From Candidatus Omnitrophota bacterium (lineage in GTDB: Bacteria > Omnitrophota > Gorgyraeia > Zapsychrales > Zapsychraceae): 5,796 nt of DNA. A program made the position numbers and the translations under genes. The stretch lies in NCBI GenBank assembly GCA_018399915.1, contig JAGYNW010000141.1, positions 1 through 5,796 on the forward strand, read 5' to 3'. The notes beneath the pieces were generated by a model that had not been told where the DNA came from, did no database searches, and worked only from the letters and a program-made list of their open reading frames with translations. Shown here piece after piece: positions 1 to 4,306 of this stretch; the first letter of the stretch is position 1; the number at the start of each line of letters is the position of its first letter.

Positions 1-202
1 TATACACCGGATCGATCCGTTCAATGAACTGTATCCATTGACCGGTTTGGCCGGGCACCCGCCTTAAAGACCTGCTCACCTCGGCCTGATACTCCTGAGG
101 AAGCAGTCTTACCGCCTCTGTCAGTTTATCTGTTTGGCCAAAGGCGTTACCGCCTGTTGAAAGGACAGCGGCCATAAAGGTTATGTAAATTATTTTTTTC
201 AT
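1..202 (-). CDS. Exported protein of unknown function, N-terminal 67 residues only
   Basis: The reading frame starts at an ATG (202-200) and stays open for 67 codons to the left edge, so the C-terminal part is missing. The N-terminus is a clear Sec signal peptide: MKK, a hydrophobic core (IIYITFMAAVL), then small residues with a plausible signal peptidase I site after A-F-G (residue 22). No lipobox cysteine is present. The mature start (TDKLTEAVRLLPQEYQAEV...) is charged and probably helical. The pattern LPxEYxxxV followed by a second short helix resembles the N-terminal extension I remember from some exported transglutaminase-like proteins, but this is only a weak lead and no catalytic region is in view. 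An AGGA lies 3 nt before the ATG, a rather short spacing. The gene follows the GT2 stop by 14 bp, so it is probably the last visible gene of the same operon. An envelope location is inferred from the signal peptide. Confidence 0.8.
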   Translation of the reverse strand, partial: MKKIIYITFMAAVLSTGGNAFGQTDKLTEAVRLLPQEYQAEVSRSLRRVPGQTGQWIQFIERIDPVY

Positions 203-209
203 GATTCCT
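203..209 (-). promoter_or_regulatory. Ribosome binding site of the exported-protein gene
   Basis: Read on the minus strand, AGGA sits 3 nt upstream of the ATG at 202. It supports this ATG as the start, although the spacing is shorter than the usual 5-9 nt. It lies in the 14-bp gap after the GT2 stop codon. Confidence 0.4.
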
Positions 210-216
210 GAAAAGG

Positions 217-1056
217 CTATAAACTTTGTTTAACGCGTTTACCTGTCTTGAACCGTAATTTCAAAAACTTCAAAGGATGCCATCGGAATTTATTTTCAAT
301 ATCCACCCAATCTTCCTGGCTTAAGGGATGGGTTTCGACGATCTCGCGCATAACCCGGGGATGACTGCCAAAATAAACAGGAAAGCGGCTAAGGTCACCG
401 TAAGAATATGCGTCCGTGCGTTCGTCCGCCTGCAGAGAAATAAATCCGATCTTCTCGGCATTCGCCCGGCGCTGCGCCATAATATCCTGCGGCTGCACCC
501 AACCATAATGATAAAGAAAACACCCGGTGTTCACTTCCTTGAGCGGCGCCCCGTCACAGCGGTGGAACGCAAAGGCGTCCTGATAGGATTCCACTTCGCC
601 ATTATTACGGATAATGCGGCATTGTTTTTGATACCATCCTCTATCGACCCGATAGCGGTAATAACTACCGTAAAAATGCAACCACCGGAAACGTAAAGCA
701 TCCACGTTGTCATCTTTGTGATACTTGCGCATATATCTCACCAAACGTGACAGGTCATTCTCGTGGATCACTTCATCACTCTGCAGATAAAAGGCCCAGT
801 CCCCCGCGCATTCTTTCAACGCGAGGTTGGTCTGATAGGAAAGCACTTCTTTGCCCATGGAAAGGTCCCAGGCGTTCTCAATAATCCGTATCTTATCGCT
901 GGGAATCGCCTTGATCAAACCCAGAGTATCATCTTCGGAATCCCCGACATTAACAATAAATTCATCACAAACAGGAAGGATCGAGTTGATCGACGCTATA
1001 ATAGGATATTGATATTTAATAACATTGCGCGCTATTGTAAATCCACTGATTTTCAT
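217..1056 (-). CDS. Glycosyltransferase family 2 (GT-A fold) protein
   Basis: This 279-residue cytoplasmic protein probably transfers a sugar from a nucleotide-sugar donor with inversion of configuration, during surface glycan assembly. The N-terminus MKISGFTIARN and the segment FIVNVGDSEDDT (34-44) fit the nucleotide-binding part of the GT-A fold. YLQSDEVI (90-97) is the DxD-equivalent, with Asp94-Glu95 as probable metal and diphosphate contacts, in the xxDE form seen in WaaE-like GT2 proteins. The YHYGW segment (182-186) followed by a Pro-Gln and a Met is typical of this GT2 subgroup as I recall it. The C-terminus is basic (KLRFKTGKRVKQSL), which could help membrane association. No membrane segment is evident. 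The ATG lies 36 bp after the GT4 stop, and I see no good Shine-Dalgarno, only GAAAAG at about -12. Donor and acceptor cannot be told from sequence. Confidence 0.88.
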   Translation of the reverse strand: MKISGFTIARNVIKYQYPIIASINSILPVCDEFIVNVGDSEDDTLGLIKAIPSDKIRIIENAWDLSMGKEVLSYQTNLALKECAGDWAFYLQSDEVIHENDLSRLVRYMRKYHKDDNVDALRFRWLHFYGSYYRYRVDRGWYQKQCRIIRNNGEVESYQDAFAFHRCDGAPLKEVNTGCFLYHYGWVQPQDIMAQRRANAEKIGFISLQADERTDAYSYGDLSRFPVYFGSHPRVMREIVETHPLSQEDWVDIENKFRWHPLKFLKLRFKTGKRVKQSL

Positions 1057-1092
1057 AATAATAACTTTTCGATAATGAAAGCGGCCCCCGGA

Positions 1093-2202
1093 TTAAATTA
1101 ATTCCTTATAAACCTTAAGCGTCTCTTCGGCTGTTTTTTTAAAAGAAAAAAGTTCCGAACGCTTGCGACCCTTTTGGCTAAGCTCCTCTCTTTTCTCCGG
1201 GTGAGCGAGAATCTCCTGCAAGGCCAGGGCTATCTGTTCGGGATCATACGGATCGATGGTTATGGCGCAATCTCCCGCGATTTCAAAAGGAGAAGAAATA
1301 TTCGATGTGATCACAGGCGCACCGCAGCAAAAAGCCTCCACGATCGGGAATCCAAAGCCTTCATAATACGAGGGAAAAACAAACGCCTCTGTCAAATTAT
1401 ACAGATAACGCAATTCCTCATTACTCACATACCCCAGGAACAAAACATCGTTCTTAATCTTCAACTGACGGATATAATCCTCCAGTCCGTCGCTGAGCCA
1501 GCCCTTCATCCCCACGACAACGACCTTGCCCTTGAAATCAGTTCGGGATCTTAACATGCGGAAGGCTTCCAACAGGCCACGCAAATTCTTGCGGGGCTCG
1601 ATCGTTCCGACGAACAAAAGGAACGGCGATTCAACGCCTTTGGCCTTAAGCACCTTGCGGGCTTGTTGCTGCTCTGCCTCTGTAATCTTATAAAAAATAT
1701 CCTTATCCACCCCATTGTAGATCAATCGGATCTTTTTCTCGTCAACCGGATAATACTTTATCAGGTCCTGAGACGTACATCGGGATATACAGATAATGCG
1801 GTCAGCCTTTTCAACGATCAAAGCGGTTTGCCGCTCCAGCATATCGATGGTTTTTTGGGTATGAACGCCCGGACATGTCTTAAAAATAAGATCATGAATC
1901 GTAACAACGACCTTATAGCCATGGGATTCTTCCAACAACTCTGAACAAGGCGCATGATACACATCAATAGCCTTACATGTTTTACTAACCCCGCGCCTGA
2001 AATAATCTCTCTTGATAGAAAAATTAGGAGCCGTCAGCTGAGGAGTCCTGCGCTTAAGATCAAACATCCTTTTCGGCGCGTAGAGCTGATACTGATTCTG
2101 CTGATCCAGCGTTTTGATCTCTTTAAGGAGATGATAGGCATAGCGCCCGATCCCGGTCTTTTTCTTTTTCAGAAAACAACGACAATTTATAGCAATTTTC
2201 AT
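1093..2202 (-). CDS. Glycosyltransferase family 4 (GT-B fold), mannosyltransferase-like
   Basis: This 369-residue protein has full family length. It is predicted to be a retaining transferase using an NDP-sugar at the cytoplasmic face. From the ATG, TGIGRYAYHLL (16-26) is the glycine-rich acceptor-side loop, HAPCSELL (83-90) and VTIHDLIF (100-107) are typical of the N-terminal Rossmann domain, and CISRCTSQDL (138-147) with YNGVD (162-166) mark the inter-domain region. The donor domain begins at FVGTIEPRKN (197-206), with Arg204-Lys205 as likely phosphate contacts. The EX7E motif is EGFGFPIVE (Glu281 and Glu289). The general look is that of WbaZ/MtfB-type mannosyltransferases, but the sugar is a guess. 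The frame also allows a GTG one codon earlier (2205-2203). I prefer the ATG because family members begin MKIAI. No standard Shine-Dalgarno precedes it, and a five-codon mini-ORF ends on this ATG. Confidence 0.92.
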   Translation of the reverse strand: MKIAINCRCFLKKKKTGIGRYAYHLLKEIKTLDQQNQYQLYAPKRMFDLKRRTPQLTAPNFSIKRDYFRRGVSKTCKAIDVYHAPCSELLEESHGYKVVVTIHDLIFKTCPGVHTQKTIDMLERQTALIVEKADRIICISRCTSQDLIKYYPVDEKKIRLIYNGVDKDIFYKITEAEQQQARKVLKAKGVESPFLLFVGTIEPRKNLRGLLEAFRMLRSRTDFKGKVVVVGMKGWLSDGLEDYIRQLKIKNDVLFLGYVSNEELRYLYNLTEAFVFPSYYEGFGFPIVEAFCCGAPVITSNISSPFEIAGDCAITIDPYDPEQIALALQEILAHPEKREELSQKGRKRSELFSFKKTAEETLKVYKELI

Positions 2203-2219
2203 CACAAATATATTTTCAT
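2202..2219 (-). other. Possible five-codon leader ORF (MKIYL) overlapping the GT4 start
   Basis: On the minus strand an ATG at 2219-2217 opens a five-codon frame whose TGA (2204-2202) shares one base with the GT4 ATG, giving TGATG. Upstream of the mini-ORF is GCAGGCG, an acceptable Shine-Dalgarno about 8 nt from its ATG, while the GT4 ATG has none. Ribosomes could load here and re-initiate on the GT4 gene. Its beginning (ATGAAAAT) repeats the first eight bases of the GT4 gene, so it may equally be a chance or a small duplication. Confidence 0.25.
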
Positions 2220-2249
2220 AAAGTGCGCCTGCTTCTTAGCACGGTCACC

Positions 2250-3419
2250 TTATGAGATCTTTTCCTTTATAAAATCCCTTACCACTTCGGCAACATAATC
2301 CAGTTGATCAGATTCAATATGCTGATGAATTCCGATGTGCGTTCCATTGTCCGAACAATATTCAGCCTCGGGGAAATCTCCGGTTTTATGCCCCAAAAAC
2401 GCGTAACTCGGGCATTGAGTCGGGATAGAATAAAAAAGGTTGCGGGAATCCACACCCTTGCTTTCTATGTAACGGACAAATTCTTCTTTACTAAATGGCG
2501 CATCTTGCCTGACAATGATCGAAAAGGCATGCGGCCCTATTTTTTCATGATCGGCCTCTTTTAACGTGATCAGGTATTCATCAAACGGTTTAAACTGATC
2601 GATCAGATAAAGAAGGTTCTTCCTGCGCTTTGCTAGAATTTCCTCAAAGATCTCTGTGTTGCCTATGCCAACGGCGGCTTCAATTTCATTCATCTTGGCC
2701 GAAAAACCAATCCGCTTAAAATCAAATTTATTTTCTATGCCATGGTTTCTTAACGATACTAAGGCCCGGTGGATATCGGGGTTGTCTGTTATCACAATGC
2801 CCCCTTCAATGGTTGTGATGATATGCGCCGCATAAAGGCTGAAGGCCGCCATATCGCCCATGGTTCCGATTTTCTCGCCCTTGTATTCCGCCCCATGGGC
2901 CTCAGCCGCGTCTTCGATAATGCGCAAATCATGTTTCTTGGCGATTGCGCGGATTTTATCCATTTCCGCGGGCTTACCCATCAGATGCACCGGCATTAGC
3001 GCCCTTGTCCGCGGGGTAATCGCGGCCTCGATCTTATCCGGAGAAATATTCAAAGTCTCTCTTTCAACATCGACAAAGACCGGTTTAAAGCCCGCTTGAA
3101 AGACAGAATTGGCCGTAGCGATAAAGGTCAAGGCGGGAATAATGATCTCATCGCCTCTTTGCGCCCCAAAATCATAAAGCGTCGCGCAAGACAGGGCGTC
3201 GGCATCTGTGCCGCTGCTAACAGCCACCGCGTATTTTACACCAAAGATCTTGGCAAAGCGTTCTTCAAACTCCTTAACATATTTTCCATTGGTAACAAAG
3301 GTTGTATCCAAAGCGGTATTAATTAACTTTCGGGCTTGCTCGGTTATAGAGACAGTCCCGAAAGGAACTTTACATTTTACTTTCTCTTCGATACTGATTG
3401 TTTTGCCTGGTTTCTCCAC
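2250..3419 (-). CDS. DegT/DnrJ/EryC1/StrS-fold PLP/PMP enzyme with His for Lys; likely sugar 3-dehydratase-like
   Basis: This 389-residue protein has the length and motif order of sugar aminotransferases of the DegT group. SSGTDAD (68-74) is the PLP-phosphate loop, IIPALTF (93-99) follows, IIEDAAEAHGA (167-177) supplies Asp170 for the pyridine nitrogen, RNHG (224-227) and GFSAKMNEIEAAVG (238-251) are present, and the C-terminus carries the IHQH segment (364-367). In the segment SLYAAHIITTIEGG (194-207) the Schiff-base lysine is replaced by His199 (codon at 2825-2823). Known His variants are ColD (GDP-4-keto-6-deoxymannose 3-dehydratase) and the E1 enzyme RfbH/AscC. E1 also needs an iron-sulfur cysteine cluster. 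Here the only cysteines are at 16, 78, 336 and 355, so a ColD-like, PMP-dependent dehydration is the better guess. The start is GTG: a stop lies five codons upstream, and AAAGGG is well placed. The substrate is unknown, and no 4,6-dehydratase gene is in view. Confidence 0.88.
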   Translation of the reverse strand: MEKPGKTISIEEKVKCKVPFGTVSITEQARKLINTALDTTFVTNGKYVKEFEERFAKIFGVKYAVAVSSGTDADALSCATLYDFGAQRGDEIIIPALTFIATANSVFQAGFKPVFVDVERETLNISPDKIEAAITPRTRALMPVHLMGKPAEMDKIRAIAKKHDLRIIEDAAEAHGAEYKGEKIGTMGDMAAFSLYAAHIITTIEGGIVITDNPDIHRALVSLRNHGIENKFDFKRIGFSAKMNEIEAAVGIGNTEIFEEILAKRRKNLLYLIDQFKPFDEYLITLKEADHEKIGPHAFSIIVRQDAPFSKEEFVRYIESKGVDSRNLFYSIPTQCPSYAFLGHKTGDFPEAEYCSDNGTHIGIHQHIESDQLDYVAEVVRDFIKEKIS

Positions 3420-3425
3420 TTTAAT

Positions 3426-3431
3426 CCCTTT
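3426..3431 (-). promoter_or_regulatory. Ribosome binding site that fixes the GTG start of the DegT-fold gene
   Basis: Minus-strand AAAGGG ends 6 nt before the GTG at 3419-3417. The frame is closed by TAG at 3434-3432 and the first in-frame ATG is far inside the conserved core, so this site together with the GTG decides the start. Confidence 0.6.
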
Positions 3432-3468
3432 CTAATAATAGGAATAACCTGTTGCGGTGAGCGACGGG

Positions 3469-4200
3469 TCACTCCTGACTATATTTTTCTTTCGCCTTCT
3501 GATATCGCTCCGGCGTCCCGATATCCAGAAAATTCTGAGGAACTTCAAACCCGTAAAAAGGACCTCCTGTCAAATACGGGAAAAGATCTTCCTCCAATGA
3601 AAACTTGGACTCTTTAGGCATCATAGCAAAAATATCCTTGTTAAAACAATAAATTCCATTATTTACAAAAGGCTGCCGGCCTTGACTGCTCACGGCATCG
3701 CTGGAAATCTTCTCCGCAAAAAACGTGATTTGCTTGGTCTCAGGATGGATAAGGATCGATCCATAATCCTGAATATTTTTCACCTTTGATATCGCGATAG
3801 AGGCCTTTGCTTGCTTTTCCTGGTGAAAGCTGAGAAAAGAGGCAAAGTCCAAAGGGCAGAACGAATCCCCATTCATGGCAAAGAAATGCTCACTCTCAAT
3901 CAGTTCCGCGGCGTTTTTAATCGCCCCGCCGGTTCCAAGCTTTTCTTCCTCACGCGAAAAATCAATGTGAAGATCAAGATCGCGGCCGTGATAATAGGAC
4001 TCGACTTTATCGGCATCATATCCTGTACATAGAATGATCCGCTGAAAACCCTGCCCGATAACATGATCTATCAGAAGGTCTAAAAAAGGCCGGCCACCCA
4101 CTTGAGCCATGGTCTTTTGGGAAGAACCCACCTCGGACCGCAATCGGGAACCCAACCCGCCAGCCAAGATCAAAAGGTCACAAAAATTGAATTTATCCAT
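3469..4200 (-). CDS. Sugar-1-phosphate nucleotidyltransferase, HddC-like
   Basis: This 243-residue single-domain enzyme is expected to couple an NTP with a sugar 1-phosphate to give an NDP-sugar and pyrophosphate. LILAGGLGSRLRS (10-22) is the NTP-binding signature. LGTGGAIKNA (88-97) binds the base and sugar, NGDSF (110-114) carries metal-binding Asp112, VNNGIYCF (179-186) and DIGTPERY (226-233) complete the core, with Asp226 the likely second metal ligand. Overall it looks most like D-glycero-D-manno-heptose 1-phosphate guanylyltransferase (HddC) and its uncharacterised relatives; mannose-1-phosphate or another sugar is possible. The usual PKPM segment reads SQKTM (27-31): the lysine is kept (Lys29) but the flanking prolines are lost. 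There is no left-handed beta-helix acyltransferase domain. It is the first gene of the minus-strand cluster, 49 bp before the DegT-fold gene, so it probably supplies that enzyme's pathway. No Shine-Dalgarno is visible before the ATG, and the predicted leader is only about 19 nt. Confidence 0.87.
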   Translation of the reverse strand: MDKFNFCDLLILAGGLGSRLRSEVGSSQKTMAQVGGRPFLDLLIDHVIGQGFQRIILCTGYDADKVESYYHGRDLDLHIDFSREEEKLGTGGAIKNAAELIESEHFFAMNGDSFCPLDFASFLSFHQEKQAKASIAISKVKNIQDYGSILIHPETKQITFFAEKISSDAVSSQGRQPFVNNGIYCFNKDIFAMMPKESKFSLEEDLFPYLTGGPFYGFEVPQNFLDIGTPERYQKAKEKYSQE

Positions 4201-4222
4201 AGAAGCTTATCATTAACGGTAG

Positions 4223-4250
4223 TTGATTTTAATAAACGGTATGCTATGAT
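4223..4250 (+). promoter_or_regulatory. Predicted sigma70-like promoter for the GT-C gene
   Basis: TTGATT (4223-4228) and TATGAT (4245-4250) are separated by 16 bp. Each hexamer matches the consensus at 5 of 6 positions. Transcription would begin near 4257, giving a leader of about 50 nt before the ATG at 4307. The -10 box shares a base with the -35 box of the opposing promoter. Confidence 0.55.
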
Positions 4251-4255
4251 ATCAA
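4226..4255 (-). promoter_or_regulatory. Predicted sigma70-like promoter for the minus-strand operon
   Basis: Minus-strand TTGATA (4255-4250) and TAAAAT (4231-4226) are separated by 18 bp, each 5 of 6 to consensus. The start site would be near 4219, about 19 nt before the nucleotidyltransferase ATG. It occupies nearly the same DNA as the opposing plus-strand promoter. The region is AT-rich, so chance matches are possible. Confidence 0.45.
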
Positions 4256-4269
4256 CAAACTTTGTTGAT
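4251..4269. promoter_or_regulatory. Perfect 19-bp palindrome, candidate operator
   Basis: ATCAACAAACTTTGTTGAT is two perfect 9-bp arms around one central C. It starts one base after the plus-strand -10 box, covers the predicted plus-strand start site, and overlaps the minus-strand -35 box. A dimeric regulator bound here could block both promoters. As RNA it could form a hairpin only with an unrealistically tight loop, and it is not followed by a U-tract, so an operator is more likely than a terminator. The regulator is not in the window. Confidence 0.5.
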
Positions 4270-4306
4270 TACAAATATTTTTAAAACCTGTCATTAAACT
4301 CTCACA

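Larger units (their letters stand above)
4222..4270. repeat. Three GTTGAT half-sites in the divergent region
   Basis: GTTGAT occurs at 4222-4227 and 4264-4269, and its inverse ATCAAC at 4251-4256. The two direct copies extend to GTTGATT and are spaced 42 bp apart, close to four helical turns. The last two half-sites are part of the 19-bp palindrome. Multiple half-sites for one regulator would explain this, but a 6-7-bp repeat in AT-rich DNA may be chance. Confidence 0.3.

Noticed and set aside
328..696. 122-codon plus-strand open frame opposite the GT2 gene
   Set aside because: It lies wholly within the well-supported GT2 gene on the other strand, has no recognisable domain and no promoter or ribosome site; it is a shadow frame. 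The same holds for 763-1101, 1174-1554, 1663-1944 and 1954-2298.
1057..1092. GC-rich CCGGGGGCCGC stretch before the GT2 gene as a terminator
   Set aside because: It forms no stem of useful length and is not followed by a U-tract on the minus strand; the gap of 36 bp fits continued transcription.
2156..2172. Purine-rich A/G run in the GT4 gene as a possible phase-variation slippage site
   Set aside because: The run is interrupted by G residues (AAAAAGAAAAAG) and the frame is intact on both sides; a four-lysine loop before TGIGRY is plausible.
2203..2205. GTG start for the GT4 gene one codon upstream of the ATG
   Set aside because: It would only add one residue. Family members begin at the MKIAI position, and neither codon has a better ribosome site, so the ATG was chosen.
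2250..3419. Iron-sulfur E1-type (RfbH/AscC) assignment of the DegT-fold enzyme
   Set aside because: The protein has only four scattered cysteines and lacks the clustered set needed for the [2Fe-2S] centre, and no E3 reductase gene is in view.
3447..3469. Hairpin between the nucleotidyltransferase and DegT-fold genes (9-bp arms, 5-nt loop)
   Set aside because: It pairs fully only in plus-strand RNA (with two G-U pairs). In the minus-strand transcript it has two C-A mismatches and there is no U-tract, so it is not a supported terminator for this operon.
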